A stretch of DNA of 64,000 nt from RGIG7213 sp045652135. GTDB taxonomy: Bacteria > Bacillota > Clostridia > Oscillospirales > CAG-272. Within the stretch, counting starts at the first letter, position 1; each line of letters opens with the position of its first letter. Shown piece after piece: positions 32,032 to 40,321 of this stretch. A program made the translations under genes and the position numbers. Below the pieces are notes generated by a model. The model saw only the letters and a list, made by a program, of their open reading frames with translations, was not told the DNA's origin and ran no database searches. The stretch is from the NCBI GenBank assembly GCA_045652135.1, contig JAZRTS010000155.1:4674-68673 (forward strand), given 5' to 3'.

Positions 32032-33324
32032 TTATTTGCAAGCGTCGGGCATATATTTTCTGAAATACGAAAGCTTTACGCAGATGCAAACGATGTGTAT
32101 TGCAAGTGCCAATTCCTCGTCAGACGGATACGTGGGCGCAAGACGAAGGTTTTTGTCAGAGGGGTCTACACCGTATGGGAATGTTGAGCCTGCCTTTGTC
32201 AGCGTAACACCGGCTTCTGCCGCAAGGTCGTATGTTGCCTTTGCAAGTCCGTCTGCTGTGTTAAGGCTTATAAAGTAACCGCCCCTCGGTCTTACCCAGC
32301 TTGCAATACCTGTGCTGCCAAGCTCATTTTCAAGTGCTGAAAGAACGATTTCAAACTTCGGACGGATATGACGTGCGTGAAGCTTCATATGATCAAGAAT
32401 TCCTTCGGCATTCTTGAAGTACCAAACGTGACGGAGCTGGTTTATCTTGTCAGAACCGATAGTCTGAACTGTCAGTATGCTCTTTATCTGCTCGCGGTTG
32501 TTATCGCTTACAGCCATAAGCGCAACACCTGAGCCGGGGAATGAAATTTTTGATGTTGAGAAGAACATGAACAGCTTATCTTCGTTTTCAGTACCCTTGA
32601 TAAGATCGAAAAGATTGAGAAGCTTGTCGCCCTCGTCTTCAATATCGTGTACCGCATACGCATTGTCCCAGAAAATTCTGAAGTCTTTTGCGGCTGTTTT
32701 GAGATTTGCAAAACGGCGTACTGTTTCATCGGAATACGTAATACCGTCGGGATTTGAATACTTAGGTACGCACCAGATACCCTTGATGGATGCATCTTCC
32801 GCTACGAGCTTTTCAACCATATCCATATCGGGGCCCGTAGGTGTCATAGGTACGTTTACCATTTTGATGCCGAGAGATTCGCAAATTGCAAAGTGTCTGT
32901 CATAACCGGGAACAGGGCAAAGGAACTTTACCTCAGGTAAACGGCACCAAGGTGTTTCAGAACCGTATACGCCGTAAAGCATCGCTCTTGCCAGTGTGTC
33001 ATACATCATATTAAGGCTGGAGTTACCGCCGAGGATTATGTTGCCTGCGGGAATGTCAAGAAGCTCAGCAAACATCTGTCTTGCTTCGGGAAGACCGAAC
33101 AAAAGACCGTAGTTTCTGCAGTCTGTTCCGTCCTGCGTGCGGCACTGTTCGCTTTTGTTAAGTACACCGAGCAAAGATTCTGTTAAATCAAGCTGTTCTG
33201 TATTCGGTTTACCGCGGGACATATCCAAAGAGAGTTTTTTTGTTTTTATTTCTTCGTATTCTGCAAGCAGAGCATTATATTCCTTGCGTGCTTCATCATT
33301 TGTCATGTTGATATATTTTGCCAT
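32032..33324 (-). CDS. Class I PLP-dependent aminotransferase (type Id aspartate/alanine aminotransferase-like)
   Basis: The protein has 430 residues. The N-terminus LSLDMSRGKPNTEQLDL and the segment NYGLLFGLPEARQMFAELL are typical of the MocR-like aminotransferase subfamily (PF12897). PLP contacts are visible in GGNSSLNMMYD, CVPKYSNPDGITYS, FWDNAYAVHD and the Schiff-base lysine in FFSTSKISFPGSGVA. RPRGGYFISL binds the substrate carboxylate. It probably transfers an amino group between aspartate or alanine and 2-oxoglutarate. The gene stands alone behind its own promoter. Confidence 0.88.
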   Translation of the reverse strand: MAKYINMTNDEARKEYNALLAEYEEIKTKKLSLDMSRGKPNTEQLDLTESLLGVLNKSEQCRTQDGTDCRNYGLLFGLPEARQMFAELLDIPAGNIILGGNSSLNMMYDTLARAMLYGVYGSETPWCRLPEVKFLCPVPGYDRHFAICESLGIKMVNVPMTPTGPDMDMVEKLVAEDASIKGIWCVPKYSNPDGITYSDETVRRFANLKTAAKDFRIFWDNAYAVHDIEDEGDKLLNLFDLIKGTENEDKLFMFFSTSKISFPGSGVALMAVSDNNREQIKSILTVQTIGSDKINQLRHVWYFKNAEGILDHMKLHARHIRPKFEIVLSALENELGSTGIASWVRPRGGYFISLNTADGLAKATYDLAAEAGVTLTKAGSTFPYGVDPSDKNLRLAPTYPSDEELALAIHIVCICVKLSYFRKYMPDACK

Positions 33325-33400
33325 ATCTGAGCCAAGCCTTTCAAATTTTTATAATTAAATGTAATTAATATAAAACATTTCATCTACATTTCGACTTTAT

Positions 33401-33429
33401 ATTATACAATATATCCTTTTATTTTTCAA
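33401..33429 (-). promoter_or_regulatory. Promoter of the aminotransferase
   Basis: TTGAAA (33424-33429), a 17-base spacer and TATAAT (33401-33406) on the minus strand. Confidence 0.8.
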
Positions 33430-33563
33430 TACCTAAATTTGAACTTTTTAATAAAACGCACACTTTTTTATTAAAATATGCAAAGTACGCATACTGTATC
33501 TTGCATTTTGTTTTATGCTGAAAGTGTTAAGCCTAAAAATATGATAAATTTCTCAAAAACCTA

Positions 33564-33592
33564 TTGACAAACCGAATTAAATGTGATATTAT
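33564..33592 (+). promoter_or_regulatory. Promoter of the Gly-Arg-His tRNA operon
   Basis: TTGACA (33564-33569), a 17-base spacer and TATTAT (33587-33592). Confidence 0.85.
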
Positions 33593-33616
33593 ATTCGGGT
33601 AAGGTCAAAAGCCTAT

Positions 33617-33690
<74 letters not shown>

Positions 33691-33697
33691 TTTTTAT

Positions 33698-33774
33698 GTA
33701 CCCATAGCTCAGCCGGATAGAGCAACTGCCTTCTAAGCAGTAGGTCGGGGGTTCGAATCCCTCTGGGTACGCCA
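33698..33774 (+). tRNA. tRNA-Arg (anticodon TCT)
   Basis: Acceptor GTACCCA pairs with TGGGTAC, discriminator G and CCA are encoded. The anticodon arm ACTGC-CTTCTAA-GCAGT carries TCT. Confidence 0.96.
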
Positions 33775-33777
33775 GAT

Positions 33778-33855
33778 GGTGGATATAGCGCAGTTGGTCA
33801 GCGCGTCAGGTTGTGGCCCTGAAGGTCGTCGGTTCGATCCCGATTATCCACCCCA
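33778..33855 (+). tRNA. tRNA-His (anticodon GTG)
   Basis: The extra 5' G (33778) pairs with a C discriminator (33852), the hallmark of tRNA-His. Acceptor GTGGATA pairs with TATCCAC; the anticodon loop TTGTGGC carries GTG; CCA is encoded. Confidence 0.96.
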
Positions 33856-33859
33856 CACA

Positions 33860-33887
33860 AGCAAGTCCGAAAGGGCTTGCTTTTTTT
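33860..33887 (+). terminator. Terminator of the tRNA operon
   Basis: AGCAAGTCC and GGGCTTGCT form the stem around GAAA, followed by a T run. Confidence 0.9.
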
Positions 33888-33899
33888 GCACTTATAAGA

Positions 33900-33925
33900 A
33901 ATACGGGCTGTGAACAGCCCGTATT
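33900..33925 (-). terminator. Terminator of the Zn-ribbon gene
   Basis: AATACGGGCTGT and ACAGCCCGTATT form a perfect 12-base stem around GA. Confidence 0.8.
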
Positions 33926-33928
33926 ATA

Positions 33929-34621
33929 TTATTCAAGAATAAGCTCATTTGTTTCTGCGAATGCAGATGCGGTGATGCCTTTCGGAAAAACGTATTTTGC
34001 TCCGCACGTCGAACACTCTAAAACGAGTGATTCGCCGTCGAATGTCAGCTGCGGCGTACATGTACAGTTGTTTTCGTATAATCCTGTTATTGTCAGCATA
34101 TCTTCGGGGTTATATAATTCTTCGCCTTTTTCCGTACACGCACACTTGATCTTACCGTCTGCGGCAAGCTCTTTTATCGTGAGAACTATACCTGCTATCT
34201 CCGAAATATCGGGAATTTCATCATATTCTTCTGTTTCGCCGAACAAATCTTCGGGGGAGGTGTCAAGCAATTCGGAAAGCTCATCAAGCGTCTTGTCTAT
34301 TTCCTCTGCAACCTCATTTTCCTTGCCCGTAAAGCAGATATCAACGCCTGAATATCTGCAGTTGAGATAAAACATTTCACCGGAAAAAATAACGGATTCG
34401 TTTACCGTATACGTATGATCTGTTCTGCAAACGAAGCAGGGAACGGTTATGCGTATTTTTTTGTCTGATGAATATTTAATTGTCATTTCGCTTTTTTTGC
34501 AAGGACATTTTATTTTAAGCATTTCAGCATTGAGCGCAAAGACACCGACAATGCTTTTTATTGCGCCTCCGCAGTGCGGACAGCGGTATGCTATTGTTGT
34601 TTCTTTCGGTTTAATTATCAT
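33929..34621 (-). CDS. Zn-ribbon protein of unknown function
   Basis: The protein has 230 residues. Paired cysteines occur in YRCPHCGGA (about 13-18), IKCPCK, VPCFVC, CACTEK, NCTCTP and LECSTCGAKY, which suggests at least two zinc ribbons, one at each end. The central part (about 100-150) is acidic and helical. I recognise no named family. The start ATG lies behind AGGAGAAA and 12 bases after the stop of the glycosylase gene, so the two probably form an operon. A nucleic-acid-related role would fit the neighbour but is only inference. Confidence 0.75.
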   Translation of the reverse strand: MIIKPKETTIAYRCPHCGGAIKSIVGVFALNAEMLKIKCPCKKSEMTIKYSSDKKIRITVPCFVCRTDHTYTVNESVIFSGEMFYLNCRYSGVDICFTGKENEVAEEIDKTLDELSELLDTSPEDLFGETEEYDEIPDISEIAGIVLTIKELAADGKIKCACTEKGEELYNPEDMLTITGLYENNCTCTPQLTFDGESLVLECSTCGAKYVFPKGITASAFAETNELILE

Positions 34622-34633
34622 TTTTTTCTCCTG

Positions 34634-35515
34634 TTATGTATCGGCTTTTACATATCTTTCGTAATAAAATAAATACTGCTGTGCAATTCCCGCATAATCT
34701 CCGAGCGATGCGATATCGAGGTTTCCGTCATAATATTTGTCAATGACCTTTTTTATCCATACGTCAACGGGAAATGCGTTGTATTTTTCGCCTGCAAATA
34801 AAAGCACGCAGTTTGCAACCTTTTCGCCGATTCCCTTGACGGTTAAAAGCCTTTCCTTGGCGTCGTTGTATGAAAGTGTTGCAAATCCATCAAATGTTCC
34901 TGCCTGCCACTTTTCGGCGCAGTCTATAAGATATTTCGCACGGAAGCCTGTTTTAAGCTCCTTCAACCCCTCCTCACCGCATAAAAGAAGCTGTTCGGCT
35001 GACGGAAAATCATATCTCGTCTTCCCGTCAAAGCATTCGATTTTATTTCCGCATTCAGCTGAAAGGGAGGCAATTATCTTTTTAATTCTCGGAATGTTGT
35101 TATTCTGTGATATGATAAATGAGCATAACGTTTCCCAAAGCGGCTGTGTGAGTATGCGTATTCCACGTGACACACTTTCGGCTTCTTGTATTACCCCTGT
35201 CGGAAAATGAGCAAAAATATCTTCGTTTATTTTACCGTAATCACGGTCAAGTCCGAGATAATGGGCGAGTGATGAATAAAAGTTGTTTTCATCACAGCCG
35301 TATATACGAATCTTGTCATCACTTTGTACAAAATAAAGGTACATTCCGCAGGCAATACCTGCAATACCGCCCTCGCACGGATCAAAACGGAATGTCTGTC
35401 CGCAGTCGAATATTTTGTAAATATCGAAATATTCCGGACGATCAAATTCGACGTACTGACCTATTGAATCGGTACTTTTTGTAACGTTTGGATAAAGTGT
35501 CTTTTGCATAGTCAT
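34634..35515 (-). CDS. ogg: OGG1-type DNA glycosylase/AP lyase
   Basis: The protein has 293 residues. The N-terminal OGG_N-like domain (about 20-115) contains FDCGQTFRFDP. The HhH-GPD core includes LTQPLWETLCSFIISQNNNIPRIKKII, the hairpin LLTVKGIGEKVANCVLLFA and PVDVWIKKVI. The lysine upstream of the hairpin region and the aspartate in PVDVW are the expected catalytic pair. It should excise 8-oxoguanine from DNA. Length and layout match bacterial OGG1 homologues of Clostridia. It precedes the Zn-ribbon gene in the same operon. Confidence 0.88.
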   Translation of the reverse strand: MTMQKTLYPNVTKSTDSIGQYVEFDRPEYFDIYKIFDCGQTFRFDPCEGGIAGIACGMYLYFVQSDDKIRIYGCDENNFYSSLAHYLGLDRDYGKINEDIFAHFPTGVIQEAESVSRGIRILTQPLWETLCSFIISQNNNIPRIKKIIASLSAECGNKIECFDGKTRYDFPSAEQLLLCGEEGLKELKTGFRAKYLIDCAEKWQAGTFDGFATLSYNDAKERLLTVKGIGEKVANCVLLFAGEKYNAFPVDVWIKKVIDKYYDGNLDIASLGDYAGIAQQYLFYYERYVKADT

Positions 35516-35525
35516 AAATTTTACC

Positions 35526-35554
35526 TTGACATATTTAAAAAAATTGCTTATAAT
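35526..35554 (+). promoter_or_regulatory. Consensus promoter of the DUF6062 gene
   Basis: TTGACA (35526-35531), a 17-base spacer and TATAAT (35549-35554), 26 bases ahead of the ATG. Confidence 0.88.
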
Positions 35555-35580
35555 TAACTAAATAAAATTTGGAGTGGAAT

Positions 35581-36276
35581 ATGAAAGAACAAATATATAC
35601 AATCCCGGTCACAGAAACGGTTGACAAAATAAACGAGGGCGGAGAATGTACGTGCCTTCTTTGCTCGCTTTACAAGAAACTTGAAGATGATGAACTTAAT
35701 CTTATTCTGGGAGCTTCGATGATGGAGCCCGATATAAGAATAAGAACCAACAAAGAGGGTTTTTGCCGTAAGCACTTTGATATGATGCTGACGATGAAAA
35801 ACAAGCTCGGGCTTGCTCTTATGCTTCAAAGCCATATTGATGAGGTGCGTCATACGATATTCCCGAAGGAGGGGTTGTTTTCACCGAAAAACAAATGTGA
35901 TGCATCGCTGAAGCCTCTTGAGGAACATACAAAAAGTTGCTATATCTGCAATAAGGTGGATTTCCACCTCGGAAAAATGGCAGAAACCATTGTGTATTTG
36001 TGGGAACATGAGGAAGAATTCGCAAAGAAATTTTCTAAAATGCCTTATTTCTGCGTTGAACACTACAGACTTCTTTTGCAAACAGGTGTTTATAAGCTAC
36101 CCAAAAATAAACAAAACGATTTCTATACGGCTGTTTCGTCTATACAGAAAGCATATATTGACAGTCTTTATGATGATGTCAGCTGGTTCTGTAAAAAGTT
36201 CGATTACAGATTTGAGGACGAGCCTTGGGGAAATGCCAAGGATTCGTGTGAGCGCGCAGTCAAATTCTTATCTTAA
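35581..36276 (+). CDS. DUF6062 family protein
   Basis: The protein has 231 residues. I chose the ATG behind GGAGTGG. The sequence has the pattern I know for DUF6062: IYTIPVTE, CTCLLC, GASMMEPDIRIRTNKEGFCRKHF. The cysteines form a duplicated arrangement, CLLC with FCRKH in the first half and CYIC with FCVEH in the second, which suggests two similar metal-binding modules. No function is known. Its stop overlaps the convergent stop of the solute-binding protein gene by three bases. Confidence 0.8.
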   Translation: MKEQIYTIPVTETVDKINEGGECTCLLCSLYKKLEDDELNLILGASMMEPDIRIRTNKEGFCRKHFDMMLTMKNKLGLALMLQSHIDEVRHTIFPKEGLFSPKNKCDASLKPLEEHTKSCYICNKVDFHLGKMAETIVYLWEHEEEFAKKFSKMPYFCVEHYRLLLQTGVYKLPKNKQNDFYTAVSSIQKAYIDSLYDDVSWFCKKFDYRFEDEPWGNAKDSCERAVKFLS

Positions 36277-37700
36277 TAATATTTTGCGGGGAAGTTTTTG
36301 TCAAAGAACTCTCCGCTTTCTTTTTCGTATTTTTCCTTATACTGCTCAAATGTCATATCACCCTTGACGATCGATGCGTAAGCACCCATCGTGTATTTGT
36401 TTATGCTTGCATAAGCACCTGAGAAAATATATCCGAAATCGTAGTTTACGTTCTTGGTTATGATGTGAAATGCAGTTACGGCGCTGTTATCTCTTACGAA
36501 ATGATTCATATTTGTGTCGATATATTTTTGTATCATATATCCGCTTGATGCAGCATTGAGTGCCATTATGACAGCCCCAAGCTCCACTGCGCTTCCGGAG
36601 GTGGCAGGGATAGAGAGTGCGACGGAACTAAGCGAGGCGAATGATGTATATTCGCTGTCCTCATTGTATTTAGGATGCGGCGCGATACTCCATACATCTT
36701 CCATATTTGCAAACTTTTCGGCTTTTGCAAGGGAGTCCGTGAGGAAAAGCACGTTTCCTTTAGTAAAATCTTCGTTTTCGACGGGAGAAAATTCTAAAAG
36801 TGCTCCAATACTGCTGGAAACGTTTTTGAATTTTTCATCAAATGATGAAAGCCTTACGGGAGTATCTACTTCATTTTTTGAAAATGAAAATGATGAAACC
36901 AACAGAATATCGCTGTATCTTGCATCCGCATTGTTACAAACAACCGTTCCTTCGTATGACGATGCGCTTTTTAAATATTCATAAAATTTATCAAGTGTCC
37001 ATTTGCCTTTTTTAACAAGCTCTGATACAGATTCGAGTCCGAGTGATTCTATGTCAGTTCTGTTGTAGTACAATCCGCTTAATTTATCGGGTTCAAAGCA
37101 ACCGTCGCCGGAAACTGCGAAAACGTCGTTACCGAGAGTAAAAGCGTCAACCGCGGAATTAAAATACTCTGCATTTTCATCGAAATAAGGGCTTGTACGG
37201 AGAGATTTCAGGTATCCGCCGGCAACGAGAGATGCTGTAACGTCCATAGGTAATGCGAATATGTGTCCGGGGGCAGTACCTGTTTTATATTCTGCGGCAA
37301 TTTCGTCAAATGCTGAGGCAGGTGATGTTTTCACAGTTCTGAACGTAAGGTCGAATTTTTCCTCAACCTTTCTTATTCTCGCTATTCTGTCGGAATTCAA
37401 AACCGTTTCACGTCCGTCACCGCTGAAAAACGTGTCGTCAGTGGTGTATATTGATACTACTTCGTGTTCAAATGATAAGTCGGGAATCTTGTCGAGAAGA
37501 AATTGTGCCCTTTTTTCAAGGTCAACGGTGGATGCGGGCTTTTCATCCTCATCCTCCGTTACATTCTGCGTTTGTGTATCAACGTCGGTTATTTCATCTG
37601 TCTGTGAGCCTTTTTTCTCGTTTACAACGATAAGACCGCACGACTGAAAAAGCACTGACAATATAAGAAGTAACGATACTATAAAACGCTTCATTTTCAT
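36273..37700 (-). CDS. Extracellular solute-binding lipoprotein (ABC importer, family 1-like)
   Basis: The protein has 475 residues, from ATG at 37700 behind AAAGGG. Lipobox Cys21 (LFQSC) is followed by an acidic linker, then a two-lobed periplasmic-binding-type fold: IARIRKVEEKFDLTFR, EIAAEYKTGTAPGHIFALP, SGLYYNRTDIESLG, WTLDKFYEYL and SLSSVALSIPATSGSAVELGAVIMAL. Family 1 binding proteins usually capture oligosaccharides. No permease or ATPase gene is adjacent, but the MsmX-type ATPase at 6261-7373 could serve its importer. The long body is somewhat diverged, so a non-transport sensor role is possible. Confidence 0.75.
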   Translation of the reverse strand: MKMKRFIVSLLLILSVLFQSCGLIVVNEKKGSQTDEITDVDTQTQNVTEDEDEKPASTVDLEKRAQFLLDKIPDLSFEHEVVSIYTTDDTFFSGDGRETVLNSDRIARIRKVEEKFDLTFRTVKTSPASAFDEIAAEYKTGTAPGHIFALPMDVTASLVAGGYLKSLRTSPYFDENAEYFNSAVDAFTLGNDVFAVSGDGCFEPDKLSGLYYNRTDIESLGLESVSELVKKGKWTLDKFYEYLKSASSYEGTVVCNNADARYSDILLVSSFSFSKNEVDTPVRLSSFDEKFKNVSSSIGALLEFSPVENEDFTKGNVLFLTDSLAKAEKFANMEDVWSIAPHPKYNEDSEYTSFASLSSVALSIPATSGSAVELGAVIMALNAASSGYMIQKYIDTNMNHFVRDNSAVTAFHIITKNVNYDFGYIFSGAYASINKYTMGAYASIVKGDMTFEQYKEKYEKESGEFFDKNFPAKYY

Positions 37701-37730
37701 AACCGACCCTTTAAAATTAATTCTCTTTAT

Positions 37731-37759
37731 ATTATACCTATTCAAAAGAATAAAATCAA
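37731..37759 (-). promoter_or_regulatory. Promoter of the solute-binding protein gene
   Basis: TTGATT (37754-37759), a 17-base spacer and TATAAT (37731-37736) on the minus strand. Confidence 0.7.
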
Positions 37760-37912
37760 TATATAATTCTTTAATTTTCAGTACAATAAATTCACTTTGG
37801 GACGAGCAAAAATATGAAATTTCGATATTAAAATCAATAAAGACACACTATGTTAATAATTATGTGGTATAATACAATTTACAAATTTATAGGAACAAAA
37901 GGAAATCTGAAA

Positions 37913-38641
37913 ATGCTCAGACTTGAAAATATATCTTGGAGTACACCTGACGGTGTTAAAATACTTGACGGACTTTCTTTATCCGTCAAGGACAATGAAC
38001 TGACTGTTATCACAGGCCCTAACGGCGGTGGAAAGACAACGCTTGCAAAAATAATTGCAGGAATTGAGAAACCAACATCCGGCAGAATTTATCTTGATGA
38101 CATTGATATAACAGACAAAGACGTTACAGAAAGGGCGAAAATGGGTGTAAGCTTTGCATTCCAACAGCCCGTGAGATTCAAGGGAATAACTGTAAGACGT
38201 CTTTTGGAGCTTGCGCACGGCGGTAAAATGCCCGAGGATGAAATTTGTAACGTTTTAAGCCGCGTGGGACTTTGCGCGCGTGAGTATACGGAAAGAGAAG
38301 TGAATGCCACACTTTCCGGCGGTGAGATAAAGAGAATAGAAATTGCCTCTGTTCTTGCGCGTCACACAAAGCTGTCTATATTTGACGAACCGGAGGCGGG
38401 AATTGACCTTTGGAGCTTTACAAATCTTATCAAGGCGTTTGAACAGATACGTCAGACGCTTGAAGGCACGCTTATGATAATATCCCATCAGGAGAGAATA
38501 CTGAATATTGCCGACACCATTGTTGTTGTAGGCGGAGGTACTGTCCAGAGAATGGGAAGCCCTGCAGAGCTTAATGATGAGCTTTTCGGCGGCAGATTCA
38601 CTATTGCATCTTGCAGAAAACAGGAGGCGCTGTTTCAATGA
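37913..38641 (+). CDS. sufC: SufC-like ATPase of a minimal two-gene SUF (SmsC-type)
   Basis: The protein has 242 residues, from ATG behind AAAAGGAAA; a TATAAT lies 40 bases upstream. Walker A GPNGGGKTT, Q-loop FQQPVRF, signature LSGGEIKRIEIASVLA and Walker B LSIFDEPEAGIDLW are those of SufC-related ATPases. The signature and the AGIDLW end differ from classical SufC and fit the short two-component systems. It energises Fe-S cluster assembly on the SufB-like partner, whose gene overlaps the stop by four bases. Confidence 0.88.
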   Translation: MLRLENISWSTPDGVKILDGLSLSVKDNELTVITGPNGGGKTTLAKIIAGIEKPTSGRIYLDDIDITDKDVTERAKMGVSFAFQQPVRFKGITVRRLLELAHGGKMPEDEICNVLSRVGLCAREYTEREVNATLSGGEIKRIEIASVLARHTKLSIFDEPEAGIDLWSFTNLIKAFEQIRQTLEGTLMIISHQERILNIADTIVVVGGGTVQRMGSPAELNDELFGGRFTIASCRKQEALFQ

Positions 38642-39555
38642 ATGATATAGCAAAAAAACTGCTTGAGGAGGTCGCTGATTTCAGTGGCGAATTCAAGGGC
38701 GCATACAATATCCGTGTTGACGGAACCTGCGCAGGCAGACAAAGCAGTGAGAATATAGATATACAGAACAAAGAGGATAATCCGGGACTCGTTGTAAGAA
38801 TCCGTCCCGGTACAAAGAAAGAAACTGTTTCGATACCTGCCTGTGTTACACAGGGCGGCGTGGACGACCTTGTTTACAACGACTTTTTCGTGGGAGAGGA
38901 TGCCGACGTTACTATTGTTGCAGGTTGCGGTGTTCACACGGAAACGGGCGAGGCGGCAAGACATAACGGTATACACAGATTTATTCTCGGTAAAGGCTCA
39001 AAGGTTAAATACATTGAAAAGCACATCGGTACGGGCGAGGGCAACGGCACTCGCACTATAGACCCCGTAACGGAAATTATAATGGGCGAGGATTCAACGC
39101 TTGAAATGGATACAGCACAGATAGGCGGTGTTGACAAGTCTTCCAGAACGACGACGGCTGTACTTGAAAAGGGTGCAAAGCTCCTTATCAGAGAAAGACT
39201 TCTGACGGAGTATTCGCAGTATGCCGAAACCGATTTCAAGGTTGAACTTAACGGCGAAGGCTCAGGCGCTGACGTTATATCACGTTCGGTTGCAAAGGAT
39301 AACTCCCATCAGGTGTACCGTTCCATAATCATCGGAAACGCGCCGTGTACGGGACATACGGAATGTGATGCAATAATCTCCGAAAACGGTGTTGTTGATG
39401 CAACGCCCGGACTTTTTGCAAGAAACGAGGATGCGGCACTCATTCACGAAGCTGCAATAGGAAAGATAGCCGGTGAGCAGATACTTAAGCTCCGCACGCT
39501 CGGAATGACAGAGGAAGAAGCACAGAACACTATAATACAGGGATTTTTAAGTTGA
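38638..39555 (+). CDS. sufB: SufB/SufD-like scaffold of a minimal SUF (SmsB-type)
   Basis: The protein has 305 residues, well below the 460-480 of classical SufB. The beta-helix core is recognisable: VTIVAGCGVHTETGEAARHNGIHRFILGKGSKVKYIEKH, SSRTTTAVLEKGAKL, NDNSHQVYR-like DNSHQVYRS, GHTECDAIIS and the terminal DAALIHEAAIGKIAGEQ with its conserved Glu/His. The start overlaps sufC (ATGA) and has AGGAGG upstream. No sufS, sufU or sufD follows. It probably assembles Fe-S clusters on its own with SufC, as in ancestral two-gene SUF-like systems. Confidence 0.88.
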   Translation: MNDIAKKLLEEVADFSGEFKGAYNIRVDGTCAGRQSSENIDIQNKEDNPGLVVRIRPGTKKETVSIPACVTQGGVDDLVYNDFFVGEDADVTIVAGCGVHTETGEAARHNGIHRFILGKGSKVKYIEKHIGTGEGNGTRTIDPVTEIIMGEDSTLEMDTAQIGGVDKSSRTTTAVLEKGAKLLIRERLLTEYSQYAETDFKVELNGEGSGADVISRSVAKDNSHQVYRSIIIGNAPCTGHTECDAIISENGVVDATPGLFARNEDAALIHEAAIGKIAGEQILKLRTLGMTEEEAQNTIIQGFLS

Positions 39556-39573
39556 CGTTATACGGAGGTAAAA

Positions 39574-39936
39574 ATGAGTATACACGAATCGGGTGAAATG
39601 TATCTTGAAAGCATACTTGTTTTGCGTGAAAAGCAGGCAAGAGTGCGCTCAATAGACATTGTAAACCAAACGGGTTATTCAAAGCCGAGTATAAGCAGGG
39701 CTGTGGGGCTGTTGCGCCGTGACGGACTTATCGAAGTGGATGCTGACGGATATATAACGCTTACCGAGGTAGGCGAATCACACGCAAAAAAGATATATGA
39801 AAGACACAGAGTGCTTTCGGAATATCTTATCAGCATCGGCGTAAGCGAGGAGACCGCCCTGCGTGATGCCTGCAAAATAGAGCATGTCATAAGCGACGAA
39901 ACGCTGAACTGTATAAAAAAGATAATACAAAAGTAA
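39574..39936 (+). CDS. DtxR/MntR-family metal-dependent regulator
   Basis: The protein has 120 residues. An N-terminal winged helix (1-64: SGEMYLESILVLREK, VRSIDIVNQTGYSKPSISRAVGLLRRDGLIEV) is followed by the dimerisation/metal domain (65-120: HAKKIYERHRVLSEYLISIGVSEETALRDACKIEHVISDET), with the Glu/Cys/His ligand pattern DACKIEHVIS. There is no C-terminal SH3-like domain, as in short MntR types. Placed 18 bases after sufB with a GGAGGT site, it may adjust Fe-S assembly to iron or manganese supply. Confidence 0.88.
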   Translation: MSIHESGEMYLESILVLREKQARVRSIDIVNQTGYSKPSISRAVGLLRRDGLIEVDADGYITLTEVGESHAKKIYERHRVLSEYLISIGVSEETALRDACKIEHVISDETLNCIKKIIQK

Positions 39937-40070
39937 GATTCCCACGCTTTGCATCACCCCAAAACGGGGAACTTTTTATTGCACGTAAAATATAGGCACG
40001 TTTGATGTACTTTTACATAATATATTACGGGAGGGAGAATCCTTCCTAATTAAACCTTACGGAGGAGTAT

Positions 40071-40163
40071 ATGAACTGCCTTTGCAATCTTTTCAATGAC
40101 GACAGCTACGGCTGGCTTATCGTAATCGCACTTATTCTTATTCTCTGTTGCTGCAACAACTGA
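40071..40163 (+). CDS. Small Cys-rich membrane peptide (30 aa)
   Basis: ATG behind a strong GGAGGAG site, 30 residues. The N-terminus has Cys3 and Cys5 (MNCLCNLF), then a short polar stretch, then a hydrophobic helix ending in three cysteines and two asparagines (LCCCNN). The layout recalls the very short YjcZ-like sporulation membrane peptides, but sequence identity cannot be judged. It is followed directly by a strong terminator, which argues that it is a real transcription unit. Confidence 0.65.
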   Translation: MNCLCNLFNDDSYGWLIVIALILILCCCNN

Positions 40164-40173
40164 TGATATAACC

Positions 40174-40210
40174 AAACGGCATACTCAAACATTGTTTGAG
40201 TATGCCGTTT
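40174..40210 (+). terminator. Terminator of the 30-aa peptide gene
   Basis: AAACGGCATACTCAAAC and its complement form a perfect 17-base stem around ATT, then T's. Confidence 0.9.
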
Positions 40211-40250
40211 TAAAATCTCACCGTGTCAATGGCCGGTGTACGAATACACA

Positions 40251-40288
40251 AAAAGCAGAGCACCGAAAAGATGCTCTGCTTTGTTTTT
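40251..40288. terminator. Terminator serving the reverse-strand DOMON-like gene
   Basis: AAAAGCAGAGCA pairs with TGCTCTGCTTT around nine bases; A run on the left, T run on the right. Confidence 0.8.
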
Positions 40289-40321
40289 CACATTTATATT
40301 AGAAGTTGTTAGCTTAGAAAA

